Source: Rhizophagus irregularis (Eukaryota; Glomeromycota; Glomeromycetes; Glomerales; Glomeraceae). Taken from it: a stretch of DNA of 64,000 nucleotides. The DNA lies in contig NC_089449.1 in assembly GCF_026210795.1 (NCBI RefSeq), forward strand, positions 3,348,001-3,412,000. The letters are read 5' to 3'. Position 1 is the first letter of the stretch; every line of letters starts with the position of its first letter. The notes beneath the pieces were generated by a model, which saw only the letters and a list, made by a program, of their open reading frames with translations, ran no database searches and was not told the origin of the DNA. Shown in pieces: positions 24,664 to 36,598 of the stretch. Both the position numbers and the translations under genes were made by a program.

Positions 24664-25540
24664 CTTAAATTTTACAAGTGAGTGTCTGTTATTTTTATCT
24701 GTTCATGCCTGGTTGTCTTCAATTATAGGATACACGGGTAGTACCTCGTAGTACCTCTGAGGTCAATACATGAACATGATAGTATCCAGTGAGGCCTACA
24801 GCGTTTAGTGAGGAGAAATAGGGATTACCATTAATTTCGAACGCCTTTTACCATTAATTTCGCCGAACACCCCTATGCTGAGGATACTATCTCCACGTGC
24901 TTTAATCCTTAATTGTTGGCTTCTGGTCGTTAGATAATAATAATTTAATTCTTACTTGCTTAACCAAGGTTAACGTTACATTTTTCTCTTTCAGTTTTAT
25001 AGGTCAATCTACTCTTAAATTCACAAGTGTAAGTATCTGTTATTTTTATCTGTTCATGCCTGGTTGTCTTCAATTATAGGATACACGGGTAGTACCTCTG
25101 AGGTCAATACATGAACATGATAGTATCCGGTGAGGCCTACAGCGTTTAGTGAGGAGAAATAGGGATTACCATTAATTTCAAATGCCTTTTACCATTAATT
25201 TCGCCGAACACCCCTATGCTGAGGATACTATCTCTACGTGCTTTAATCCTTAATTGTTGGCTTCTGGTCATTAGATAATAATAATTCTTACTTGCTTAAC
25301 CAAGGTTAACCATTTTTTTTCTCTCAGTTTATAGGTCAATTTACTCTTAAATTCACAAGTGTAAGTATCTGTTATTTTTATCTGTTCATGCCTGGTTTTC
25401 TTCAATTATAGGATATATGGATAGTACCTTTGAGGTTAGTACACAAACATGATAGTATCTGGTGAGGTATAGCGAGGAGAAATAGGGTTTAGGTTTACCA
25501 TCATTTTCGAACGCCTTTTACCATAATTTATCTTAAGTTA
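24664..25540 (+). repeat. About 340-bp tandem array (2.5 copies) with intron-like segments
   Basis: Copies start near 24664, 25013 and 25344. Each holds a 51-bp segment starting GTGAGT or GTAAGT and ending TTCAATTATAG (24678-24728, 25029-25079, 25361-25411). Each of the first two also has a T-rich TTTCAG/TCTCAG acceptor-like site near 24992 and 25325, which would delimit a roughly 35-bp exon. No frame stays open across the longer exon-like parts, so a non-coding spliced RNA or duplicated exon cassette is possible. Confidence 0.6.
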
Positions 25541-25896
25541 GATGAACGTTGTGAATGGTCATCAATTGATTCGACATCAATTGATAATTGAAGTATTTTA
25601 TATAGTTATATTCATAAGTAAGATGTTATTGGATTATTTGGTATTGCGTCACATAAATTCGTTAATAAAACTTATTTATTAAAATGTGTTCGATTTTTTG
25701 CTAAATATTTTTTTTTTAAAAAAAAAATAGTAACGCGTTTTATTAATTATTTAAAATTGATAACAATTACATAATTAAATATAAAAACACTTAGAGCAAA
25801 GTGAAAATTATTTCACTAAACCCTATAACTAAGTAATTTGCGAAACAAAGTATACTAATCTAAAACTATAACTTAAAATATAAAACGATATCTAAT
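25541..25896. other. AT-rich, nothing recognised
   Basis: Contains a T/A homopolymer stretch near 25705-25730 and no supported feature. Confidence 0.4.
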
Positions 25897-26340
25897 CTAA
25901 TAATTGTTTAATTTTACTGTCGTATCCCATGTTCTAGCTATGTTGATACCGTCAGTTATTGCACCCGTTAATTTTCCTAAAGTTACTATTCTAATTTGAT
26001 TATTTATATTATTTTTCCTCGTTTTTTCTATATTTTTTTCTGTTTTTTGATTTTTGTGATTTTTTGTTTCTATTTCTAAAAATTCCTCCTGTGTCTCGTT
26101 CATCTTTCTCTTATTTCTTAGATCGGATTTCTTTATTAGCTCTTTTTCTTCCAGTCTTTTGATCTCCTCGCACCGTGGAATCCATAATTTTCGTTTTATT
26201 TCTTCATATGTGAACGTCCAAAGCTTTTTGATCACCGATTTTTCTTCGCTTGAATTTGATAATTTATTGAAATTGTCGTTGTAAATACCTCGAATTAATT
26301 CCCATTTTTTACTTTTTCCTCTTAGAGGGGCTTTCGAGTA
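25897..26340 (-). pseudogene. 5'-truncated non-LTR retrotransposon ORF, C-terminal end
   Basis: The minus-strand frame is open from about 26340 to the stop at 25897, with a stop just upstream and no ATG at the start. It contains KKWELIRGIYNDNFNKL, LWIPRCEEIKRLEEKE and a Lys-rich tail. An IW-x-x-RC-x-E motif followed by a basic tail resembles the C-terminal region of LINE-type reverse transcriptase proteins as I recall them from glomeromycete genomes. The polymerase core is absent, as expected for 5'-truncated insertions. A related fragment is at 36976-37270. Confidence 0.45.
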
Positions 26341-27590
26341 TTGTTAAAAAATTACAAATATAATTTCTCAAAATCTCAATTTATTTTTTGCTAAATATGA
26401 TTATTAATAAAAATAAAGATTATATAAATGTACGATTGCCGGTTACAACTTGTTGACAAATTGAACACGTGACATTTAACCAATCAATTTTACATCCTTT
26501 AACACTATACGATGAGTTATCGGCTACAAATTTTTTTAAATGTCCCGCAATAATTATAATGATTGTGTATATAAAGAAATAATGAATGAATGAATGAATG
26601 AAACGATTAATTTTTTGATAACCGATTTAATTGACAGATTGTAGGTCAAACCATATGAATAAGTAAATAGTTCGTAATTAATACTCTACTAGTTTTTTTT
26701 TTTGCTTAATAACAGTATAATAACTCGGCTAGCAAATAATTCGACCAATAAAATTACTTCACGTGATTTGATTTGTATAAATTTTAATTTTGAAAAAAGT
26801 TAAAAAGTTATCAGTTTTTTATAAAAAAAAACATTATTTAAAATATTTTAAAATGTTACATATTTGTTTTTGAAGTAGATTTCTGATACAATAAAAATTG
26901 TGTATAAATAAGTGATGTAGATAAAAGTTGTTAACTTATTCTGATTCTTAAAGTTTAGCTCCCTTAAAGTATTGTAGTAACCAGCCTCAAAACAAATGTA
27001 GGAGATGACTATGATTATGCAATTAAATTTCCGTGATATTTAGAATTTTGGTTTAAAAATTAGTATCCATAAAGAATATTCAATATTCAGCGTCATTTAC
27101 TATTTATGAATGTTAAATATATCGAACGTTATAGAGCTTTTAAGAACGAAGCGTCAAAGCACGTATTTGGTTAATAATTTTAATTTTAAATATAATACTT
27201 TATTTATGTAGAATATAATAGTAACATAATAAATATAAATTAAATATATATATATAACATTTATGCAGTCATAAAGTCACCTGCTAAAAAAACTAATAAA
27301 TAAGTTCGATTCTTAAATTATCCCTATTTAATGATTATGCCATTCAACTTTTTTGATATGTCTATTTGATATGTCACTTTTAAACAGTAGACTAGTAAAG
27401 TATTTTGTCTTTAATATCCATAAATATTTGATGAAGCGAACTTTTTAGAATATAAAAATCAATTGTACATTATTTCTTTCTTTTATCATCCATTATCGTT
27501 ATACATCTAATTTTTTGACGCGTAATTATTTCAAATACCTTTTCCCATACTTACCAATTCTTACATTTCATATAATAAACTAAATTCATA
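26341..27590. other. AT-rich intergenic DNA
   Basis: No gene seen. It contains a (GAAT)n run near 26582-26602, a partial copy of the kinase-intron sequence (CATTTAACCAATCAA near 26468) and a short (TA)n run near 27248. Confidence 0.45.
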
Positions 27591-30500
27591 TTATACATTA
27601 TTATCTCTAATTTCAACAGGATGATAATATCCGAGTGAAAATTGACCTCTTTTGTCAGTTTGTTTAACTATTTCAAATCGGTTTTCCTCATCATGCATCG
27701 ATTCCAAATTCATATAAGATTTGCCGTGAGTGTTTTCTGTGGCCATTTTATTTAACTCAAATGCTTTTGTTTTATTAATTTCAGTCCCAATTCCAACAGA
27801 ATAATAATATCCAAGTGTGATTTGAGCATGTGAATATCCTTCGTCAGCTAATTGTTTCATTATTTTAAATGCTTCTTCCTCATCTTTATCAACACCTTCA
27901 CCAAGTTCATAACATATACCTAAATTATATAGTGCATCTTTAAAATCCTTATTTGCAGCCATCTTGTATAACTCAAATGCTTTTACTTTATTAATTTCAG
28001 TCCCAATTCCAATGGAATAATAATTTCCAAGTGCAGTTTGAGCACCTAGGTATCCCTCTTCATATAACTTTTTAATTATTTCAAATGCTTTTTTTTCGTC
28101 TTTAGCAATTCCATCTCCATGTTCATAACACATACTTATATGATATTGTGCACCTTTATGCCCTTTATCTGCAACTACCTTGTATGACTCAAATGCTTTT
28201 ACTTTATTAATTTCAGTTCCAATTCCGACGTAATAATAATATCCAAGTTGAACTTGAGCCTTTAAATATTCTTTTTCGGCTAAATTTTTAATTATTTCGA
28301 ATGCTTTTTTCTCATCTTTATCAACTCCATCTCCAAGTTCATAAAATATACCTAATTCATGTTGTGCATCTTTATGACCTTTTTTTGCAGCTATCTCGTA
28401 TGACTCAAATGCTTTACTTTATTAATTTCAGTTCCAATTCCGTTAAAATAGTAATATCCAAGTCGAACTTGGGCCTTCAGATGCTCTTCTTTAGCTAACT
28501 GACTAATTAATTCAAATGCTATCTCCTCGTCTTTATCAACTCCTTCTCCATATTCATAAAATATACCTAATTGATATTGTGCATCTTTATGCCCTTTTTC
28601 TGAAGCAATCTTGTATAACTCAAATGCTTTTACTTTATCTATTTCAGTTCCAATGCCAATGTAATAATAATATCCAAGTCGAACTTGAGCTGTCGTCTGT
28701 TCTTCATCAGCTAATTTTCTCATTATTTCAAATGCTTTTTTCTCATCTTTATCAACTCCATCTCCAAGTTCATAAAATATACCTAATTCATGTTGTGCAT
28801 CTTTATGACCTTTTTCTGCAGCTATCTCGTATGACTTAAATGCTTGTACTTTATTAATTTCAGTCCCAATTCCAATATTATAATAATATCCAAGTCGAGC
28901 TTGAGCTGTCATCTGTTCTTCATCAGCTAATTGTCTCATTATTTCAAATGCTTTCTTCACGTCTTTATCAACTCCTTCTCCATGTTCATATAATATACCT
29001 AATTGATATTGTGCATCTTTATGTCCTTTATCTGCAGCCATCTTGTGTAATTCAAATGCTTTTGCTTTATTAATTTCGGTTCCAATTCCAGTGGCATAAT
29101 AATATCCTAGTTGAAATTGAGCATTTGGATGTCTTTTATCAGCTGATTGCCTCATTATTTCAAATGCTTTATCTTCATCTTTATCAACTCCTTCTCCATG
29201 TTCATATAATATGCCTAATTGATATTGTGCTTCTTTATGTCCTTTTTCTGCAGCTAGTTTGTATGACTCAAATGCTTTCACTTTATTGATTTCGGTCCCA
29301 ATCCCATTGGAATAATAATTTCCGAGTACAATTTGAGCGTTTAGATATCCTTTTTCAGCCAATTGTGCCATTATTTCAAACGATTTTTTCTCATCTTTAT
29401 TAACTCCTATTCCATCTTCATAATATAAAGCTAGATTATATTGTGGAAGAAGATTTTCTGCAGTCACAATTTCAGAATGAGTGCTATCATGATATTTTTC
29501 TGATTTAAAATCTTCCTTAGAACTATAACGACCAGTTTGAAAAATTATATAAATGGAAAAATAATAGAATTAATATTCCTATTGAACATAATTTCGCTAT
29601 TTTATGATTATAAAATATATCTACTAACCCAAAATCATGTAGGCGTTCGGAACTTTGATTTTCTGAACTTGAACTGATTTCAGATTTTTCTAAGTCTGAT
29701 ATACCAACGAATTAGAATTGAATTCTTCTAATCATAGATACGAAAAAAAGAAATTGGAGAAACTTAAAGAATTTATGGTCTTACCAAATAATATTACACA
29801 GTCAATAGCTTTTGCTAATTCTAATATCATATTCCCCAATGATGATGAATTACTAGTATTAATTTCTTCAGTTTTTTTAAGCTCTTCACCTGATTTTATA
29901 CCTCCTGATTTTATATAATTTTGGTCATTCGATATTGAATAATTTTCTTCCTCGATGATATTTTCTTTAGAAGAGTTTAATAATTTAAGATATGAAACAA
30001 CATCTTGTATACTTGGGCGCTCGTTTTCTTCATATTTCCAGCATTCTAATTAAATGGTTATCAAAATAAGTGAAAGCGTAACAATTCAATTGAATAAACA
30101 AATAATTTACCTTTATATAATCTACTATATTACTTAGGCGTACCATCAATAATTGTTTCTCTTTTTCCATTTTGTATAGCTAACGCTAAAGCTAAGTCGA
30201 GATTATAAGTACCAAATGGTTTGCATCCACTTGAAATTTGCCACATAAGTATTCCAATACTATATACATCAGACTTTTTATTTAAAACGTAATTTTGCTC
30301 ATCATTGAAACATTTTGGATCAACATAAGGTAGAACACCAAATAGTAAGGTGTTACTTGATTCTTTAGTAATTTTTCTTGATAAGCCAAAATCCGCCAAC
30401 TTAATATTTTTTTGATGTATAAGTACGTTATTGGCATGCTAAAAAAAAGTTTTTTGATTAGAGTTCAAAACTAGTACCTTAACTACAGTTGTCTACTCTC

Positions 30501-31290
30501 GATATAAAGAATTTTCATCACGTGTCATTTAACCAATCAAATACGTCAATATCCCTCGATACAAATCGTTATAAGAGGTTCGTTATATCGAGAGCTGACT
30601 TATAATAAGATAGTGAATCAATTTTATAATTGCATACCAGATCACGATGTATAATATCTAAATTATGTATACATTCTACGGCACTTGCCAGTTGAAGCGC
30701 TAATTGATATTTATCATCCCAATTAAGTTCATTAAAGTGTTTCTTTAAATAAGTTTCCAATGTGCCACTATCGGCGTATTCCAAGACCAACGAGTATTCG
30801 TTCGCTTGATGAATTGTATCTGAGTCAAGAAAATGTTATAAATTATAAATGGTAAATAATTAATTATTAATCTAATATACGTGTATTAAACTACGGTTTT
30901 TTTAAAATTATTACCGGATTCCATCCTCGTGATACCATGAACTCGCAAAATATTTCGATGAAAATCAACACGTTTATGCAATTTTATCTGTAATTAAATC
31001 GTTTTAAATAAGAATCAATTTAAATTAATTACAATATATGATTTATATATCAAAGATTTCTTAATTTATACCTCATTGACAACTTCTTTAAGATTAAATT
31101 TAATATTAAATGATTTCAAAGCGAAAATGGTATCGGTGTTTTTCATATTAACGCGATAAACATTTCCGAAACCTCCACCTCCTATGTATTTCCTTCCTTC
31201 AAAATTAGAATATTTATAATAATTGAAATATTCTTCGGCGATTGCTTTTTCTAACCAATCGATATAATCGTTTTTTATTTCGCTTGACAT
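27591..31290 (-). pseudogene. Broken kinase / Sel1-repeat paralogue
   Basis: Exon order and phases match the gene at 13.7-18.7 kb: 31290-31072, 30987-30915, 30819-30638, 30438 onward, then an exon from about 30046. Kinase motifs are GGGGFG, FALK, HRD (intact here) and ADFG. Breaks: a TAA at 30132-30130 near the end of the kinase exon, where the paralogue has Lys; a frame change near 29530-29545 just after the membrane-segment remnant (CSIGILILLFF); and a one-base loss in a T-run at 28413-28415 inside the Sel1 array. An extra intron-like GTAAGA...CAG lies in the linker. The 3' end is ragged, losing the repeat pattern after 27640. T-run losses could be assembly errors; the nonsense codon is less easily explained so. 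Confidence 0.8.
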
Positions 31291-31525
31291 TTTGTCAACA
31301 AGAAGAGTTATAAGTTACATGAAAGATAAAAAGATCATGTTAATGATATCTGGAATTTAAAATCCGATTTAAATGGATTCTTCATTTGTTATTTTTGAAA
31401 GTGTACAATACATGTTTGTTACCTAAACAAGTTACGCCAACTTACGTAGCCTGCACGGCTTAAAATCATATCAGTTTAATTTGTTTGACGATCAATCAAT
31501 ACGAATAAATGAGCATGTGATCAAG

Positions 31526-31929
31526 TGAAAATGGTATCGGTGTTTTTCAATTAACGCGATAAACATTTCCAAAATCTCCACCTCCTATGTATTTCTTTCT
31601 TTCAAAATTAAAATATTTATAATAATTGAAATATTCTTCGGACATTGATTTTTCTAACCAATCGATATAATCGTTTTTTATTTCGCTTGACATTTTGTCA
31701 ATAAGAAGAGTTATAAGTTACATGATAGATTGAAGATCATGTTAATGATATCTGGAATTTGAAATCCGATTTAAATGAATTCTTCATTTGGATTTATTAT
31801 CAAGATGGAAAGTGTACAAAACATATTTGTTACCTAAACAAGTTACGCCAACTTACGTAGCCGCACGGCTCAAATCATATCAGCTTAATTTGTTTGACGA
31901 TCAATCAATACGAATAAATGAGCATGTGA
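31526..31929 (-). pseudogene. First truncated tandem copy of kinase exon 1 plus promoter
   Basis: Exon 1 of the broken paralogue recurs from its ATG (31693) to about codon 55 (31526), stopping near the FALK lysine codon. Its upstream flank follows, with TTACGCCAACTTACGTAGCC. No other kinase exon follows, so no kinase can be made. Confidence 0.8.
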
Positions 31930-32310
31930 TCAAGCGAAAATGGTATCGGCGTTTTTCAATTAACGCGATAAAATTTCCAAAACCTCCACCTCCTATTTCC
32001 TTCTTTCAAAATTAGAATATTTATAATAATTGAAATTGATTTTTCTAACCAATCGATATAATCGTTTTCTATTTCGCTTGACATTTTGTCGACAAGAAGA
32101 GTTATAAGTTACATGAAATATTGAAAGATCATATTAGAATTTAAAATGAATTCTTCATTTGGACTTATTATCAAGATGGTAGCGTATAATACATATTTGT
32201 TACCTAAACAAGTACGCCAACTTACGTAACCTGCACGGCTCAAAATCATATCAGTTTAATTTGTTTTGACGATCAATCAATACGAATAAATGTGAGCATG
32301 TGATCAAATC
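31930..32310 (-). pseudogene. Second truncated tandem copy of kinase exon 1 plus promoter
   Basis: Same arrangement as the preceding unit, ATG at 32084, with deletions of several codons in the middle. Period to the previous copy is about 405-410 bp. The junction lies at a shared TCAAGCGAAAATGG / TCAAAGCGAAAATGG word, pointing to microhomology-mediated or unequal exchange. Confidence 0.8.
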
Positions 32311-32334
32311 TATACACAAAATTTTATGAATGAT

Positions 32335-32902
32335 CAATAGAAGTAACTTACACTGATTACCGCCCTATAATCAACGTGTTAATTTTTTGATATTTTCGTT
32401 ACACAAAGCGTAGTAAGATTGGGGACGAACATTTAAAAAATTTTTATTTGGTTTTGCTATACAATAATTTGATAAATACTTCTTTTAAACCAAAAATACT
32501 ATAATAAATATAGTTCTGATAATCTTAATAATATCCGTTATGGGATCTCACTTTGCTGGAATTTTTTGTAAAATTGAAAGTATCATATATGTTTCACAAT
32601 CAGTTTGAGCGTAAAGTTCAATAGAAGTAACTTACACTGATTACCGCCCTATAATCAACGTGTTAATTTTTTGATATTTTCGTTACACAAAGCGTAGTAA
32701 GATTGGGGACGAACATTTAAAAAATTTTTATTTGGTTTTGCTATACAATAATTTGATAAATACTTCTTTTAAACCAAAAATACTATAATAAATATAGTTC
32801 TGATAATCTTAATAATATCCGTTATGGGATCTCACTTTGCTGGAATTTTTTGTAAAATTGAAAGTATCATATATGTTTCACAATCAGTTTGAGCGTAAAG
32901 TT
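32335..32902. repeat. Perfect 284-bp tandem duplication
   Basis: 32335-32618 and 32619-32902 are identical by eye over the full length. No coding frame is apparent. It abuts the truncated kinase copies, so the region has duplicated repeatedly. Confidence 0.9.
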
Positions 32903-33930
32903 CCTATAATGTGTACAATAAAATAAATGTGAATTAATTATATGGCTTGAAAAATATAAAAAATAGATCTATTGTGACTATATAACTATGCAGGCGGGAA
33001 ATGGGTTTTTTTGCGTCTACTATAATTTTAAGTTTCGCAAATGTATTTAGTCAATATCGTGGTTTTTGGTATTACAACACAATTTTGGGCAACGGAAATT
33101 ATGAAAATCTTTAAAATAAATTGTGAAAGTGCATTCTTTTAAATTATTAAAGCAAATTTTTCAAATAATTAGGTATCTGTAAATTGCACTCGAAATATAT
33201 ATATATGGGTATGACTTTTGTAATTTTACTAAGTGCGTGCTGTAATTGCTATCATGTTCTCAGGCAAAAATGGTGACATCATGATGATTATAATTAATTA
33301 AACTTTTTAAGATACTGTAGCTACTCTTTCTCTATATTTTTCTTATTCCTTTCTTTTTTCATCTCTTTTCCTTTTTTTATCAAGTATAGTATAAAGGTAA
33401 AGTACAACACTAGTACAACCACCTCCATATTTTAAAATCGTTTAAAACCATACTTTAAATAAAATTTTTGTAGAAAAACTGTTTATTCCGAATCATCTTT
33501 TAAATATAATGGAACTTATTTGGCTATTTGCGTAAAGATATTAGTACTAAACTTTTACCAAGGTAAGGACGCGCCCAATGCCCGTGGCCACATTTACTTA
33601 TATAGTGGCATTACAGTATATAAAACTGAGGAGAAATTTTATGTGATCATAGTTTTTGTATTTCGTAAATGGCTAGATATAGAAATAATAAAAATCATTT
33701 TAAGCCAGAAATGATATACCAGCTCAGGTTAGGGTTGAAGAGCAGAGAAAAAAATGTTATGAACATTTTTTATATGGATCAAGTGAAAGAGTAATTATAC
33801 ACCACCATTACCTTTTACCTACTACCAATTTTACCATATTTAAAACTGGGGTGATGTCAGACAAGGGTTACTATAATTGGATAAACTACCTTGTGCGTCC
33901 AAACTCTAACTGTAGATAAAACGGCATGTG
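32903..33930. other. Intergenic, no supported gene
   Basis: AT-rich with an isolated ATATATATA run near 33197. Nothing recognised. Confidence 0.4.
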
Positions 33931-34116
33931 ACTAAGTAGTTGGAAGTGGGCTACGCTTATATGCCTACATCCTCCCTGTTTTCTCCCCTCCTGCGGAGAG
34001 TTCTCATTTTGGCCCCATTTTTTTTCCGCTTATATGCCTACATATCACATGATTACCCCCTCCTACAGGTGTTTACATTTAGCTCACGTATCCATTGTAT
34101 ACGTTTATTGATATAT
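33931..34116. repeat. Dispersed repeat, copy 1
   Basis: About 190 bp shared, in inverted orientation, with 40992-41200. The word CGCTTATATGCCTACAT occurs twice within it, about 75 bp apart. One side carries GTATCCATTGTATACGTTTATTGATATAT and the other an AGTAGTTGGAA word. Confidence 0.75.
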
Positions 34117-34699
34117 TTGATATTCATATCTCGAAATGAAAAATTGGGCGTATTTTCAGCATTTTTATAGATTAGTTGTTGCAATTATCTAACCATAATT
34201 CTCAATTTGGACGAAAAAACTCTCAGATAATTTCATATATTGTTAGTACGGGTGAAGCTAGCTTTTTTTGAATTTTACTTCATTAGAAATGGAAAACACC
34301 TTCCATTTTTAATCTAAATATTTCTCTTTTCGTAAAAATGATGTACTTTTTGAAAAATCCAAAAAATGAAAATCGCTTTCTAAATTTTTCTCATTTAGAG
34401 TGAAATTGTTAAAAATTTGAAATCATATTATTTATCATAATATTTATCGGTTTCCATCAAAAACATAAAAAATGTTATTGTATTTACTTCTCATTTCAAC
34501 CTATTAAAAGTTTTAAGAATGACAAAAAACAAGATATAAAAATAAAGGGTTATTAACGTTAAACTTTCGAAAAAGAAAATACTTTAATAACATTTTATTT
34601 TTTTCTAATAAAACACTTTGAAGCAAAAAACCTTTATTTTAATTAAAAAAACCAAAATGTCAACTATGATGAGATTTTTTTATTTAATAGAAACGAAAT
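34117..34699. other. Intergenic, nothing recognised
   Basis: AT-rich with A/T homopolymers only. Confidence 0.4.
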
Positions 34700-34729
34700 T
34701 TGATCAAAAATTTGACACAGAATCTGAGG

Positions 34730-34924
34730 ATGCAGGAAAATCTACCTAAATCAAAAAAAATAAGAACTCGTAGTGATACAAAACTTAATCCAGATTCAGC
34801 ACAGGGAGTTATGGGATTAGAAATAACAAGTTTGTTAGAAAACTCGAAAACAGACGAATCTGGTGATTCTAATAATGGCATGGAAAGTAATGCTTCACCA
34901 CGAATTTACATTTTACAATATTGA
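34730..34924 (+). CDS. Possible short ORF, unknown function
   Basis: The first ATG in the frame is at 34730 and the stop is TGA at 34922-34924. The peptide is hydrophilic, Ser/Asn/Lys-rich (ENLPKSKKIRTRSDTKLN, SKTDESGDSNNG), as a disordered tail would be. The frame is open for some codons upstream of the ATG, so it may be a terminal exon of a lost gene. No homologue recognised. Confidence 0.25.
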   Translation: MQENLPKSKKIRTRSDTKLNPDSAQGVMGLEITSLLENSKTDESGDSNNGMESNASPRIYILQY

Positions 34925-35579
34925 TTTTTTGTTTCTTTATCTAATTCATTTTAATTAAACTATATATTTAAATTTGCGATTGTTTTTAAAGAAAATATGT
35001 ATAAAAAATAAAATTTTAACCATCATATAATGCTACGATAGTGACAAAGCCTTTTGATGTAACTCCCCTCCTAATAAATCTATTTCTCCCATAATTTATA
35101 TGTGCAAAGATTTTCTGTGGATTTGTAGACGTCACAAAAATTCAGAAAAATAATTACGAAAGTGGTCTTATACCGTAGCACACGCCACTATATCTTCGTT
35201 TAAACATTAAAAAGTGCCAAGCTCTCGAATTAAGAATTTCAAATCACGTGATGCACCACTGCGCCTGACATGTTTTGTGTACACTTAAATTTGAATCTTT
35301 GGGATAACCAGTCTTTTCAGACTTTTGTCATAATCATTTATCAAAAATAACATAAATGTATAACTTTTCATATGGAAAGAGATTTTTTATGCAAACTTTA
35401 TACTTAGTTAATATGCATCAGCAGTCAGCACTTACTACATGTGACAATAATTAACGTAATATAATATCACAATGAAATTTTTAGCGTCAGATAAGAATAT
35501 GATCATGAATCTATTATTACGTTAAATTGGTAAATTATATTAGATCCGTAATATAAAAAAATTAAGTACCACCATAGCT
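34925..35579. other. Intergenic
   Basis: No gene seen; it includes the 3' flank of the DUF2283 gene. Confidence 0.4.
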
Positions 35580-36284
35580 CTAGCAATCCTCTCTTACTTT
35601 CTTACTAGAATCTTGAAATAATAAAGCAACAATTTTATTTGCATCATCCATTTCTACTTCAACGCCCTCTTCCTCAGATTTTTCAAATTTGATTGTAGGT
35701 GGAATGGAGCCATGGAAGTAAACCCTCAATTCATCACGAAATTTATGATAGATAGGATAGATAACTAAAGGTGGTTTGTTATCTATCTCAATCTGAGTAT
35801 CGTACAAATGACAGGACAAATTCTTTGATGCTTTAAAAATATCGACTGAGAATATCTTTCCATCATTATCATAAGATATAAGAACTTTATTTTTAATAGC
35901 TTCTTCTGAATGGCTATAGCCGGCCGATTCCTTCGCAAAATACATTTGAAAAATATCAACTTCTTCATCATATCTGTAAATTGGATCATTTCTTAAGCTA
36001 AACAATATATAAATGTCAGAATGGTATAATAATATTTTACGTGCGTGGTTTTTTCATACTGAATTATTTAGTAATACATACAAGATTAAATCATTTTTAT
36101 CAATTTGAAATTTATTTTTGGCTTGCATATCATCATCTTGTTCCTGGTTGATGTAAAATATTACAAAATAAGTAAACGAGTAATTAACAAAGAATAAACT
36201 AATCTACAAATATACCTGAATTTGTGATATAAGTTGCTCAGGAACTGAAGGTTTAGGATAATGCTCTTCTGATATCGTCAACAT
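35580..36284 (-). CDS. DUF2283-type protein with two domain copies, three exons
   Basis: Exons 36284-36216, 36143-36082 and 35997-35580 join through GT-AG introns (phases 0 and 2) to give 182 aa. Residues 51-102 match the DUF2283 pattern: RYDEEVDIFQMYF, then VLISYDNDGKIFSVDIFKAS. Residues 127-178 look like a second, diverged copy (FRDELRVYFHG... VEVEMDDANKIVALLFQDSS). Bacterial members are usually about 60-80 aa with one copy and often adjoin DUF4258 genes, where an antitoxin role has been proposed. Here the ATG is one base after the stop of a DUF4258-type ORF. An N-terminal 45-aa charged leader is extra. Antitoxin-like function in a fungus is inference only. Confidence 0.7.
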
Positions 36285-36285
36285 T

Positions 36286-36559
36286 TTAATTGTCGTCATT
36301 TTTCCAATATTTTGTTTTTGATGTAGTATAGGCGGTTACAACCTTCCAGGGCGAAGCTCTTTTATTTATGACAACACGAATAATTTTTCCCGAAATTTTT
36401 TGTTGAACAATTTTTAGTTGGGGATCTATATCCTCACACTCTTGAGTTTCCAAACTACCCTTACTATGTCTAGTCAAAACGTTTTCAACTAATTTTGGTG
36501 AAATTTTTCTTCAAAAGAGAATGAAACCAGTCTTTATATGATAAAGTTTTATCGGCCAT
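36286..36559 (-). CDS. DUF4258-type (toxin-like) ORF with a frame break near its start
   Basis: The frame ending TAA at 36288-36286 contains LTRHSKG and, at its end, IIRVVINKRASPWKVVTAY followed by TSKTKYW. An RHxxx start and an RVV-N-PW-VVTAY end are typical of DUF4258 proteins, which in bacteria are compact RelE-like candidates for toxins. This frame has no ATG of its own: upstream it meets a TGA. An ATG at 36559, 40-45 bp after a TATA box, opens a 24-codon frame that overlaps it one base out of phase, with the offset near an A-run at about 36504-36508. Either the gene is broken, the base call is wrong, or another start is used. No intron is obvious. Confidence 0.55.
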
Positions 36560-36598
36560 ATGCGAGAATCAAGTTAGGCTCTGTTATTCTCTCAGCAT

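Noticed and set aside
28301-28839. Plus-strand ORFs across the broken paralogue
   Set aside because: Antisense shadows of the Sel1 dimers, rich in Leu/Ser/His as expected from the repeat.
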